A DNA stretch of 64,000 nt from an uncultured Acidobacteriota bacterium (lineage in GTDB: Bacteria > Acidobacteriota > Vicinamibacteria > Vicinamibacterales > CAVVIG01), in the NCBI GenBank assembly GCA_902825985.1, contig CADEDC010000010.1, positions 1-64,000 on the forward strand. The letters run 5' to 3'. The notes under the pieces were generated by a model. That model was given only the letters and a program-made list of their open reading frames with translations. It had not been told where the DNA came from and ran no database searches. Below, one piece after another: positions 1 to 9,234 of the stretch (its first letter is position 1; the number at the start of each line of letters is the position of its first letter). The translations under genes were made by a program, and so were the position numbers.

Positions 1-215
1 TGACGCCCGACTCGTCCCGGTTCTGGCCACGCGATCAGTACGCGCCGGGCGGCGCGCAACCGAGCTTCGACAAGCAGTTCGTGCGCGACTACCTCGAAGA
101 GATCCAGTGGAACAAGCAGCCGCCGGCGCCGGTGCTGCCCGACCCGGTGGTGGCGCGGACGCGTGAGAAATACGTCGACGCGTTCCGTCGGCTCACCGGT
201 CGCACGCTCGAGTAA
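1..215 (+). CDS. purC: SAICAR synthase (PurC), C-terminal fragment
   Basis: This is the 3' end of phosphoribosylaminoimidazole-succinocarboxamide synthase, which joins aspartate to CAIR in de novo purine synthesis in the cytosol. The window opens inside the gene; the frame starting at base 3 gives 70 residues and ends at TAA 213-215. The peptide carries TPDSSRFWP and [13 protein letters not shown], which I recognise as the conserved C-terminal signature of the family. The rest, including the ATP-binding region, lies before the window. The next gene follows on the same strand after about 95 bases. Confidence 0.9.
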   Translation, partial: TPDSSRFWPRDQYAPGGAQPSFDKQFVRDYLEEIQWNKQPPAPVLPDPVVARTREKYVDAFRRLTGRTLE

Positions 216-310
216 CCGGCCCGTGCGCCACCGCAGTCAGGACGCAGCGCAACGACCGGGGACGTTGCCGATGCGATGCCACCGGACCGGCACTTCCCCA
301 GACGCCCGTC

Positions 311-520
311 ATGATCAGTGAACGGCTCGAACGGCTCGTGGAAGAAATGGTCGACAAGGGGGTCCAGTTCGAGGACGCCGTCCGCGAGTTCGAGAAGCGC
401 TTCATCAAGCGCGTGCTCGCCAGTTGTGACGGCAGCCTGACGCGAACGTCGGACGCCCTCGGCATCCACCGCAACACGCTGACCCGGAAGCTGACCGAGC
501 ACAAGCTCAAGCGGCGCTAG
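311..520 (+). CDS. Small Fis-type helix-turn-helix protein
   Basis: This 69-residue protein consists of an acidic N-terminal helix and a C-terminal Fis-type helix-turn-helix (about residues 25-67, with FIKRVLASCDGSLTRTSDAL followed by GIHRNTLTRKL). That module normally sits at the C terminus of sigma-54 activators; here it stands alone, so it may be a small DNA-binding or nucleoid-associated protein. It lies between purC and groESL on the same strand. No clear Shine-Dalgarno precedes the ATG, so the start is chosen from the fit of the domain. The target is unknown. Confidence 0.75.
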   Translation: MISERLERLVEEMVDKGVQFEDAVREFEKRFIKRVLASCDGSLTRTSDALGIHRNTLTRKLTEHKLKRR

Positions 521-547
521 GGAAGGCACATCGGGGCCCGCCGCCGC

Positions 548-589
548 TTAGCACTCCCCGCTTGACTCTGCTAGCCGCTCCACTATAAT
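548..589 (+). promoter_or_regulatory. groESL promoter with overlapping degenerate CIRCE operator
   Basis: TTGACT at 562-567 and TATAAT at 584-589 are separated by 16 bp, a near-consensus housekeeping promoter. A perfect left CIRCE half-site TTAGCACTC lies at 548-556; after the canonical 9-nt spacer the right half (566-574) keeps only TGCTA of GAGTGCTAA. TAGCA (549-553) and TGCTA (569-573) stay exactly 20 bp apart as in a true CIRCE. CIRCE is the known HrcA repressor operator of groE operons, so heat-shock control by HrcA is inferred; hrcA itself is not in the window. The start codon of groES is about 93 nt downstream of the expected transcription start. Confidence 0.75.
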
Positions 590-688
590 TGGCAATCGCC
601 AGGGACGACTGCTAAGGTCGCCCGGCCACGAATTCCCGCTGCAGTCCCCGCCAGGGGCTGCTCACATCAGGACAGACGGAGCAAAAGT

Positions 689-985
689 ATGAACGTGAGA
701 CCGCTGCACGACCGCATCATTGTTCAGCGTATCGAGGAAGGCGAACAGAAAGTCGGCGGCATCATCATCCCCGACAGCGCCAAGGAAAAGCCGCAGCAGG
801 GCAAGGTCGTCGCCGCCGGCGCCGGCAAGGTCAAGGACGACGGCCAGCGGACGCCGCTCGACGTCAAGGCCGGCGACACGATTCTGTTCGGCAAGTACTC
901 CGGCCAGGAAATCAAGCTGGACGGCGAGGAGTACCTCATCATGCGCGAAGACGAAGTCCTCGCCATCCTCGAGTCCAAGAAGTAG
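689..985 (+). CDS. groES: Co-chaperonin GroES
   Basis: GroES is the heptameric 10-kDa lid that closes the GroEL folding chamber in the cytosol. The 98-residue product has the expected length, begins [12 protein letters not shown] and contains the mobile-loop region [20 protein letters not shown] near residues 17-36, followed by the conserved [11 protein letters not shown] segment. A GGAG-like ribosome-binding site lies about 10 nt before the ATG. It is the first gene of the groES-groEL pair, with 49 bases between them, and is probably controlled by the CIRCE-overlapped promoter upstream. Confidence 0.97.
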   Translation: MNVRPLHDRIIVQRIEEGEQKVGGIIIPDSAKEKPQQGKVVAAGAGKVKDDGQRTPLDVKAGDTILFGKYSGQEIKLDGEEYLIMREDEVLAILESKK

Positions 986-1028
986 ACGCGGACCAGCTGG
1001 TCCTGCTTTCACGCACATCAGGAGATAA

Positions 1029-2660
<1,632 letters not shown>

Positions 2661-2702
2661 TCGCGACCCGACACGGATATCCCGGCACTGCGGGATCGGA
2701 TT

Positions 2703-2741
2703 GGGCCCGGTGGTCTTCGGACTGCCGGGCCCGTTGTGTTT
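2703..2741 (+). terminator. Rho-independent terminator after groEL
   Basis: GGGCCCGG (2703-2710) pairs perfectly with CCGGGCCC (2725-2732) around a 14-nt loop, and a T-rich stretch (2734-2741) follows. It lies 43 bases after the groEL stop codon. The remaining bases 2742-2910 hold no convincing gene or signal. Confidence 0.75.
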
Positions 2742-2910
2742 CGAGTGACCGTGTCAGGCGCGGGCAGCGGGCGTCGTGCACGTCCGGTACGACCGGGGAT
2801 CGGCGGCGCCCGTCGGTGGCGTGCCGGAGACGGAAGGGTCGGCGGTGGGGCGTGACGGGGACGGGGGCAGGGCACGACGGGCGGAGCCAGCGCCGCGCGG
2901 GGTGGCGATG

Positions 2911-3076
2911 CTAGTCCCCTGGAACCGTGATGACTCACATAATTCCCGGGCGCGGCATCCCGCCTCGCGGCGTTGCTCCTCCCTCAGATATGGCCAATAT
3001 CCTCGGTCGTCGCGCCTTGCGATCCGGGCGCCGCGCGCCGGGACTTATGCAAGTCATCACGGTTCCAGGGGACTAG
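2911..3076. mobile_element. MITE-like foldback element with CTAG flanks
   Basis: The arms 2911-2935 and 3052-3076 are a perfect 25-bp inverted repeat. With a few mismatches the match extends to about 45 bp (a shared CATAA block and a CCCGG-rich block), leaving a centre of about 70 bp that itself contains a near-palindrome ATATGGCCAATAT. Both outer ends are CTAG (2911-2914 and 3073-3076). The element codes for nothing plausible. The right CTAG contains the stop codon of the tonB gene. Inference: a small non-autonomous insertion that duplicated a CTAG target (the YTAR class used by some IS5-family elements), or alternatively a large bidirectional hairpin terminator. No second copy is seen in this window. 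Confidence 0.6.
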
Positions 3077-3996
3077 CGCAACGTGAAGGACATTTCGATG
3101 ACGACGCGGACGGCGACCGGCTCGCCCCGCAGCGTGCCGGGACGGAAGCGCCATTGCCGCGCCGCCTTCAACGCCTCTTCGTCGAGACCGAACGTGCGAT
3201 CGAGCGATCGCACGATCTCGGCGTCGGTCACGGAGCCGTCCGGACGCACGACACATGACACCATGGCGGTACCCTGGATGCGGGCCCGCATCGCATCGGA
3301 CGTGTACTGCGGCTTGACCTGTTGAATCAGGACCGGCGTGGTGACGCCGCTTCCCAGTTGGTAGACGCCACCGCCGGTACCACCGCCGGAACCCTGCCCG
3401 AGTCCGGAGCCTTGTCCGGATCCGATACCGGTGCCGGTGCCGGTGCCCGCCCCGCCGCCACGTCCGGTCCCGGTCGACGGAGACGGCGGCGCCGCTGGTG
3501 GCGCATCCATCACCCCCGGCAACGATTCGAGCCCGTCGGACAGGCTCTTGGCAGGGATGTTCAACTGCTCGACCGGCGACGGCTCGACCTTGGCCTGCTG
3601 TCGAATCTCCAGCGCCGGCGGCTTCGCGACCGGCACCGTCAGCCGGTCCTTCCCCGGCATCTCCACTTTGCGCGGCGGCTCCTTCATCTGGTTGCCGCCG
3701 CCGCCCCCGCCACCGCCAGGTCCCGGCTCGGCGAGCCAGACGATCCGGTCGTTGATCCGCTCCGGCAGTTCGGCGGCGATCTCGCTACGTTCGGGGGAGT
3801 TGGTGATCGCCCAGACGATGAAGGCGATGGCGGCGAGATGATAGACAAATGCCACCGCGAGCGACGGCCCGATGCGCTTGCGCTGCTGTTCGAAAAGGAA
3901 CGGCACCTCGGCGGGGTGCTGCCCCTCGACATGGACCGACAGGTGGCCGGCCGATTCGCTGAATGGGGCGCCTCCCGTCTGGGGGTTCTCAGGCAT
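3073..3996 (-). CDS. TonB-type energy transducer
   Basis: The protein (307 residues from the chosen ATG) has a cytoplasmic N terminus, one membrane segment around LAVAFVYHLAAIAFIVWAI, a proline/glycine-rich periplasmic linker with long Gly and Gly-Ser-Thr runs, and a C-terminal TonB domain (about the last 95 residues, including VKPQYTSDAMRARIQGTAMV and the AARQWRFRPG motif). TonB proteins carry inner-membrane proton-motive energy to outer-membrane transporters. A longer TTG start at 4059 is possible but less likely. Its stop codon lies inside the end of the foldback repeat. No exbB/exbD or receptor gene is adjacent. Confidence 0.88.
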   Translation of the reverse strand: MPENPQTGGAPFSESAGHLSVHVEGQHPAEVPFLFEQQRKRIGPSLAVAFVYHLAAIAFIVWAITNSPERSEIAAELPERINDRIVWLAEPGPGGGGGGGGNQMKEPPRKVEMPGKDRLTVPVAKPPALEIRQQAKVEPSPVEQLNIPAKSLSDGLESLPGVMDAPPAAPPSPSTGTGRGGGAGTGTGTGIGSGQGSGLGQGSGGGTGGGVYQLGSGVTTPVLIQQVKPQYTSDAMRARIQGTAMVSCVVRPDGSVTDAEIVRSLDRTFGLDEEALKAARQWRFRPGTLRGEPVAVRVVIEMSFTLR

Positions 3997-4193
3997 CGTC
4001 ACGGGCGCGTATTCCGTACGGCTATTGTGTGGCACTGAACTGGACCGCCGCAACTGCAAAACAGGTGCCTCGAAAAGTCGAGGTCGCTGTCGGAGGTTCC
4101 GTGCCCCGCCTCCGTGGAGATGTCCTCGCCCGCATCCATCGGGTTAGACGCCAGGAATGGCGCGCAGGTTGGCGAAACGGTCTGGAAATCCCC

Positions 4194-4643
4194 CTAAACG
4201 CGGCCAGACCAGGCGCCGATGGCGGCGTTGCCTCCGCCATACGACAGCAGCACAGCCAGCGCGTCGGCGGCGCGCGGTTCGCTGTGGACGGCGACCAGGA
4301 TCCCGCCGCGTCCGATCAACATCTCGTAGATCCGCGCATCGTGTGGCTGAAAGCCAGCCCGGCGCATCGTGCCAGCCAGCCCAAGACGTGGCAGCGTCTC
4401 ATCGGTGCCCTGCAGCACCCGCAGCAGGGGCCCGCGGATGACCACCGGCCCGACACCTGACAGGTCGAGCCGATCGGCTCCCGGACCGAGAACCGCGTCG
4501 ATGAGGGCGGCCACCTCGGGTTCATCGTGGCCGGCGATCGTCAGCGAGTCGGCAACGAGTCCGGCCTTGAGCAGCGCCGCAAGGCCGGCGCGCGCCCAGG
4601 CGACGTCCTGGAACACGCCGACGGTGAAGCGGTTCGTCATCAT
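4194..4643 (-). CDS. Hypothetical protein, possible YflT-like fold
   Basis: This gene encodes about 149 residues starting MMTNRFTVGVFQDVAWARAG. The N-terminal pattern (a beta strand, then a helix with paired alanines, then LTIAGHDEPEV) is reminiscent of small stress proteins of the YflT/general stress 17M type, but the match is weak. The second half contains a Gly-rich segment (SGVGPVVIRGPLLRVLQG). No signal peptide or membrane segment is evident. Its start is only 16 bp from the divergent FAD gene. A TACATT -10-like box lies 5 nt before the first ATG, so it may be leaderless. tonB lies about 200 bp downstream on the same strand. Confidence 0.6.
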   Translation of the reverse strand: MMTNRFTVGVFQDVAWARAGLAALLKAGLVADSLTIAGHDEPEVAALIDAVLGPGADRLDLSGVGPVVIRGPLLRVLQGTDETLPRLGLAGTMRRAGFQPHDARIYEMLIGRGGILVAVHSEPRAADALAVLLSYGGGNAAIGAWSGRV

Positions 4644-4659
4644 CAGCGAATGTAGCAGA

Positions 4660-5892
4660 ATGAGGTCCGTGATCGACGTCGGTGTCGTGGGCGGCGGTCC
4701 CAGTGGCGCGTGGACCGCGTGCCTGCTGGCCCGGCGCGGGATGCGGGTGGCCCTCTTCGACGGCTCGCATCCGCGCGAGAAACCGTGCGGCGGCGGCATC
4801 ACCGCCCGCGCGATGCGTCTGGTGGCACCCGCCGTCACGCCCGAAAGCTGTCCGAACGTGACGATCGGCGCGGCGCGCTTCCTGGACACGGCGCGGGGAC
4901 TCGCGTGCACGGTGCCGCTGTCGACGCGCCCGGCGGCCGGTCTCGTCGTCACGTCGCGGCAGCAGTTCGATCGGCAGTTGCTGCAGGCTGCCAGCGACGC
5001 GGGCGCGACGCTGGTCGGGGCGCGGGTCATGCGCGTCCACCGCGACACGGGTGGCTTCCGCCTGGTCACCGCCGCCGGCGACCAGTGCTGCCGGCGCCTG
5101 GTCGGCGCCGACGGCGTCAACAGCCTGGTGCGTCGGTCCCTCGCTGCGCCGCTCGCCCGCCATGAGATATCGATCGCGACCGGATTCTTCGTCCACGGCG
5201 TCACGTCGACCGACATCCTGATCGAGATGGTCGCCGACCCGCAGGGCTATCTCTGGTCGTTTCCGCGACCTGACCACCTGGCGGTCGGCATCTGCGCCCA
5301 GGCCGGTGCCCGAGTATCCGCCGGGCAGTTGCGCGAACGGGCGGCGGGCTGGATTCGTGCCACCGGTATCGGCACCGGTGGACGCCTCGAACCGTACGCC
5401 TGGCCGATTCCGTCGTTGTCGGCCGCCGCCCTGCGGGAGGCGACATTCGGCGGGCCGGGCTGGCTCCTCGTCGGCGACGCGGCCGGCCTCGTCGACCCGA
5501 TTACGCGCGAAGGGATCTTCTTCGCGCTGCAGTCGGCGACGTTTGCGGCAGCCGCGCTCGCGTCCGCCGATGGCGACGGCGGCCCGACCGACACGGCGCC
5601 GCACCAATACGCCGCCGAGCTGCGGCGGCACATCGTTCCGGAACTGGTGCGCGCCGCCGAACTCAAGGCCGGCTTCTTTCAGCCGCGGTTCGCCCGCCTC
5701 CTGGGAGAGGCACTGCAGCACAGCGACGCCATCCGGCGCGTGATGGCCGACCTGGTCGCCGGCACACAGCCGTATCGCGGACTTCGGCGACGGCTGCTCG
5801 GCACGCGTGAATGGCGGCTGGCGTGGACCGTGCTCAACGAGCGCTGGCGAGGTAGCCATCGCGAGCACGAACGTGCACCGCTGGCCGATTGA
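4660..5892 (+). CDS. FAD-dependent oxidoreductase, geranylgeranyl-reductase family
   Basis: The 410-residue product has an N-terminal dinucleotide-binding motif VGVVGGGPSGAWTACLLARR, the REKPCGGGIT cysteine-glycine motif near residue 45, and the second FAD motif GDAAGLVDPITREGIFFAL near residue 275. This architecture is that of the GGR/halogenase-like flavoproteins, which reduce isoprenoid or related double bonds; the actual substrate is not readable from sequence. A GTG start at 4669 is equally plausible because it has GAGG four bases upstream and puts the FAD motif at the extreme N terminus. The 3' end overlaps the convergent VWFA gene by 59 bp. Confidence 0.85.
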   Translation: MRSVIDVGVVGGGPSGAWTACLLARRGMRVALFDGSHPREKPCGGGITARAMRLVAPAVTPESCPNVTIGAARFLDTARGLACTVPLSTRPAAGLVVTSRQQFDRQLLQAASDAGATLVGARVMRVHRDTGGFRLVTAAGDQCCRRLVGADGVNSLVRRSLAAPLARHEISIATGFFVHGVTSTDILIEMVADPQGYLWSFPRPDHLAVGICAQAGARVSAGQLRERAAGWIRATGIGTGGRLEPYAWPIPSLSAAALREATFGGPGWLLVGDAAGLVDPITREGIFFALQSATFAAAALASADGDGGPTDTAPHQYAAELRRHIVPELVRAAELKAGFFQPRFARLLGEALQHSDAIRRVMADLVAGTQPYRGLRRRLLGTREWRLAWTVLNERWRGSHREHERAPLAD

Positions 5893-6688
5893 CGCGGACC
5901 CGTATCGCCCGCCAGCCGTCGCGCCCGTCGCCAGGCGGATAGCCGATCAGGTACTGGCCGCGGAGTTCGTCGGCGATCGCGGTCAGGGTGGCGTCGAGGT
6001 CACGGTGATTCCGGATCGCGTAGGCGCGGCCGCCGCTCACGGCGGCGACCTCGGTCCAGACTTTCTCCTGCGAATCGCCGAGCGACACCGGGTAGACGAG
6101 CACGTCGTGCTGTCGAGCGTAGGCGATGACCTCGTCCGCCGAGGCGCGGCTATAGCGGTCCTCGCCGTCCGACAGCAGAATGAGGGCGCGGCGCCCGGGT
6201 GCCGGCTGCACCGCGTCGATCGCCTGGATGACCGCATCGAACAGCGGCGTCGTCCCCCAGCGGGCGAGACGCTCGAGCGCGCGGCGCGCCACGCCGCGAT
6301 CGTTCGACAGCGGCGCCAGGACCTCGGTCTCGCTGCCGATGCCGATGATCATCAGCTGGTCATCCGGCGTCAGGCGTTCGGAGAACGTGCGGGTGGCAGT
6401 CACCGCGGCCGCCAGACCGCGGTCGCTCATGCTGAAGCTGCGGTCCACCCCGACGGCCACCGACAGCGGAAACGTGCCGGCGGCAAAGGCCTGGATCCGC
6501 CGCGGCACCCCGTCTTCCTCGACGACGAAGTCATCGGCGGTGAGCCCCTTGACCAGGCGGCCGGCGCTATCTGTCACGGTGGCATAGACTTCGACGAGGC
6601 TGACACGGGACGTGAATTGCCCGGCGGGCCGTCCGCTGGCGGTTGCCGCCAGGGCGAGGCCCAGCAGCAGCGCGGCGGCCGGCGGCAC
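5834..6688 (-). CDS. Secreted VWFA-domain protein of acidobacterial type
   Basis: A signal peptide ([16 protein letters not shown]) is followed by a short beta domain ([20 protein letters not shown] and [11 protein letters not shown]) and a von Willebrand A domain with the MIDAS-type [13 protein letters not shown] and LSDGED elements. This arrangement corresponds to the VWFA-related family characteristic of Acidobacteria, whose role is unknown; extracytoplasmic protein binding is inferred. The GTG at 6688 was chosen because AGGGGG precedes it by 6 nt; an ATG at 6736 would share bases with the tatA start. The 3' end overlaps the convergent FAD gene, and the divergent neighbour is tatA. Confidence 0.85.
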   Translation of the reverse strand: MPPAAALLLGLALAATASGRPAGQFTSRVSLVEVYATVTDSAGRLVKGLTADDFVVEEDGVPRRIQAFAAGTFPLSVAVGVDRSFSMSDRGLAAAVTATRTFSERLTPDDQLMIIGIGSETEVLAPLSNDRGVARRALERLARWGTTPLFDAVIQAIDAVQPAPGRRALILLSDGEDRYSRASADEVIAYARQHDVLVYPVSLGDSQEKVWTEVAAVSGGRAYAIRNHRDLDATLTAIADELRGQYLIGYPPGDGRDGWRAIRVRVNRPAVHVRARDGYLASAR

Positions 6689-6734
6689 GCACCGCCCCCT
6701 GAGTGGTGGTACAATCCGCCCGAGGAGTTTCACC

Positions 6735-6893
6735 ATGGGTCGACTCGGACTGCCGGAGATGCTGGTCATCCTGGCGATCGTGATCATCATCTTCGGGGCG
6801 AACCGTCTACCGCAGCTCGGCCGCGGCATCGGCAGCGCCATCAAGAACTTCAAGGACGGAATCAAGGACGAAGCGGCGGATCACAAGTCGTAG
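6735..6893 (+). CDS. tatA: Sec-independent translocase subunit TatA/E
   Basis: TatA forms the protein-conducting oligomer of the twin-arginine pathway in the inner membrane. The 52-residue product shows the short N-terminal membrane helix ([20 protein letters not shown]), the hinge and the amphipathic helix ([16 protein letters not shown]) with a short acidic tail, all diagnostic. It is shorter than most TatA proteins. GAGGAG precedes the ATG by 7 nt and a TACAAT -10-like box lies at 6710-6715. tatB and tatC are not in the window. The amidohydrolase at 50.2-51.3 kb is a probable Tat substrate. Confidence 0.93.
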   Translation: MGRLGLPEMLVILAIVIIIFGANRLPQLGRGIGSAIKNFKDGIKDEAADHKS

Positions 6894-6908
6894 TCGATCG
6901 GCTGGCGG

Positions 6909-9176
6909 CTATTTTCGCCGCCGCCGGCCTACCTCCCGCTCTCGGCGGCCCGGACGCGTCTTCCGCGTGCCGTGGGTCCCCCGCCGATCGCTCGTCTGCT
7001 TCCCCTTGCTGCGCCGCGGCGTCCGTTCGCCGTCGCGCACCCGCTCCAGAATCTCCACCAGACCCAGATCGATGCGCCGCTCGTCCATGTTGACGCGGAC
7101 GACCTGCACCCGGACCTTGTCGCCCAGCCGGTAGATTTTCTGGGTGTTCTCGCCGCGCAGCAGGTGCGCCCCTTCGACGAAGCGATAGTAGTCGTCGGCC
7201 ATCGTCGAGATATGGACCATGCCCTCGACATAGTGCTCGACGAGCTCGATGAAGAGGCCGAACGCGGCGACGCCGGTGACATAGCCGTCGAATTCATCGC
7301 CGACCTTGTCGGCCATGAACTTCACCTTCTTCCACTGCAGCAGCTCGCGCTCGGCGTCGTCGGCCCGCCGCTCCATTTCAGACGTGTGGCGGGCGACCTC
7401 CGGCATGTCCTCGGCGGCCGCGTCGCGTGCCTCGTCGCTCAGCCGGTCGTGCCGGACGGCGCGCAGCGCCCGGTGCACCACGAGGTCCGGATAGCGCCGA
7501 ATCGGCGACGTGAAATGGCTGTAGCTCGCCGCCGCGAGGCCGAAGTGACCGACATTCACCGGCGCGTAGCGTGCCTTCTGCATCGTCCGCAGCATCAGGA
7601 AGGCGATCGGCCGCTCCTCCGGCTTCTCGTGGATCTTCTCGAGGAGCTTCTGGAAGTGGCGGGGACGCAGCGCGGTGAGCTGAGCGCCAAGACTGTAGCC
7701 GAAGCCGGCGATGAACTCCTCGAACTTCGCCACCTTCAGCACGTCCGGCTCCTCGTGGATGCGGAACAACGCCGGCGCGTCCTGCTGTTCGAGGAAGGTT
7801 GCGACGGTCTCATTGGCGAGGAGCATGAACTCCTCGATGAGCCGGTGGGCGATATTGCGCTGCAGCGCGATGATGGCCTCGATCATCCCGCCGGCGTCCA
7901 TGATGACCTCAGCTTCGTTGAGATCGAAGTCGATCGACCCGCGCCGCCGGCGGGCATCGTTGAGCACGCGGAACAGCTCGCCCATCAGCTCGAAGGTGGG
8001 AACCAGCGGCGCGTAGCGCTCGAGCAATTCCGGATCGCGGTCGGTGAGGATGCCGTTGACCGCGGTGTAGGTCATCCGCTCATTGCTGTTGATGACCCCG
8101 TCGTGGAACTCATGCCGGATCACCGTGCCCCGTCGGTCGATCTCCATGAAGCAGGACTGCACCAGCCGATCGACCTGCGGATTGAGGCTGCAGATGCCGG
8201 TGGCCAACTCCGCCGGGAACATGTGGACGGCGCGTTCCGGGAAGTACACCGAGGTGGCGCGCGCGTATGCCTCGCGATCGAGGGCGCTCCCCTCCTCGAC
8301 GTAGTGCGACACGTCGGCGATGTGGACGCCGAGCCAGAAATTGCCGTTCGGCAGCTTCTCGATGGTGATCGCATCGTCGAAGTCACGCGCGTGCTCGCCG
8401 TCGATGGTCACCGTGACGAGGCCGCGGAAATCACTGCGGCCCTTCAGGTCCTTCTCCGACACGGCGGCGCCAATGGCGCTCGCCTCCCGCACCGCCTCGT
8501 CGGAATGGGCGTCCGGGATGCCGTACTTGCGGATGATGATCTCGGTATCGACACCGGGAGCATCGATATTGCCGAGCACTTCCGCCACGCGACCAATGGC
8601 GCCACGCGTCGATGTCGGCCAGCGCGTGAGTTCGAGGGTCACCATGTCGCCCGGTGACGCGCCGCCTTCCTGGCCGGGCGGGACGAAGATGTCCATCAGG
8701 ACGCGGCGATCGAACGGCACCAGGTAGCCCATGCCGTCCTCGTCGCGGTCGTAACGACCGACGAGCCAGCTGTTGGCCCGCTCGAGAATGCGGATGACGC
8801 GTCCTTCGGTGCGGCCGCCCTCCTTCACGCGCTCGATGCGCACCACCACCCGGTCGCCGTGCATCGCCTCGTTCAGATGCGCGCCCGAGATGTAGATGTC
8901 GCCGCCGCTCTCCAGCGGCCGTTCCGGCTCGACAAAGCCGTAGCCGCCGGCGTGCGTCTGCAGCCGGCCGACGAACAGGTCCATCTTCTCCGGCAGGCCG
9001 AACCGTTGTCCGCGAATCTGGATGAGGTCGCCGGTTTCGACCAGCGATTTCAGGTGGCGCTTCACCGTCGCGCGCTCTTCGCGCGGCACTTTGAGCAGCT
9101 GCAGCAGTTCACGGGTGCCCGCCGGGTGGTGCACGCGCTCGCGCATCAGCGCCAGAATCTGGTCCCGTGACAGCAT
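6909..9176 (-). CDS. rnr: Ribonuclease R (VacB/RNase II family)
   Basis: RNase R is a processive 3'-5' exoribonuclease that degrades structured RNA. The 755-residue product has an N-terminal winged-helix region (RVHHPAGTRELLQLLKVPR), cold-shock domains, the RNB catalytic domain with ARDFDDAITIE near residue 265 and the EEFMLLANETVA segment, and a C-terminal S1 domain (GYVTGVAAFGLFIEL) followed by a very basic Lys/Arg tail. GGAGG five bases before the ATG at 9176 fixes the start over a GTG at 9188. A TATAGT box immediately upstream (9187-9192) suggests its own promoter with a very short leader. Confidence 0.95.
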   Translation of the reverse strand: MLSRDQILALMRERVHHPAGTRELLQLLKVPREERATVKRHLKSLVETGDLIQIRGQRFGLPEKMDLFVGRLQTHAGGYGFVEPERPLESGGDIYISGAHLNEAMHGDRVVVRIERVKEGGRTEGRVIRILERANSWLVGRYDRDEDGMGYLVPFDRRVLMDIFVPPGQEGGASPGDMVTLELTRWPTSTRGAIGRVAEVLGNIDAPGVDTEIIIRKYGIPDAHSDEAVREASAIGAAVSEKDLKGRSDFRGLVTVTIDGEHARDFDDAITIEKLPNGNFWLGVHIADVSHYVEEGSALDREAYARATSVYFPERAVHMFPAELATGICSLNPQVDRLVQSCFMEIDRRGTVIRHEFHDGVINSNERMTYTAVNGILTDRDPELLERYAPLVPTFELMGELFRVLNDARRRRGSIDFDLNEAEVIMDAGGMIEAIIALQRNIAHRLIEEFMLLANETVATFLEQQDAPALFRIHEEPDVLKVAKFEEFIAGFGYSLGAQLTALRPRHFQKLLEKIHEKPEERPIAFLMLRTMQKARYAPVNVGHFGLAAASYSHFTSPIRRYPDLVVHRALRAVRHDRLSDEARDAAAEDMPEVARHTSEMERRADDAERELLQWKKVKFMADKVGDEFDGYVTGVAAFGLFIELVEHYVEGMVHISTMADDYYRFVEGAHLLRGENTQKIYRLGDKVRVQVVRVNMDERRIDLGLVEILERVRDGERTPRRSKGKQTSDRRGTHGTRKTRPGRREREVGRRRRK

Positions 9177-9234
9177 CGCAGCCTCCACTATACGTCGGGT
9201 ACGGGGATGCGAGCCCCCAATGGAGAGTGCCGGG

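Noticed and set aside
2776-3258. A 160-residue frame across the foldback element
   Set aside because: It is interrupted in logic by the inverted repeat and runs antisense into tonB; no conserved features.
3997-4059. N-terminal extension of TonB from a TTG
   Set aside because: The extra 21 residues have no conserved character and no ribosome-binding site; the ATG at 3996 fits the short cytoplasmic tail of TonB proteins.
5807-8657. Long plus-strand frames across the VWFA and RNase R genes
   Set aside because: Both underlying minus-strand genes have clear domains, signals and starts; the plus frames look like complement artefacts.
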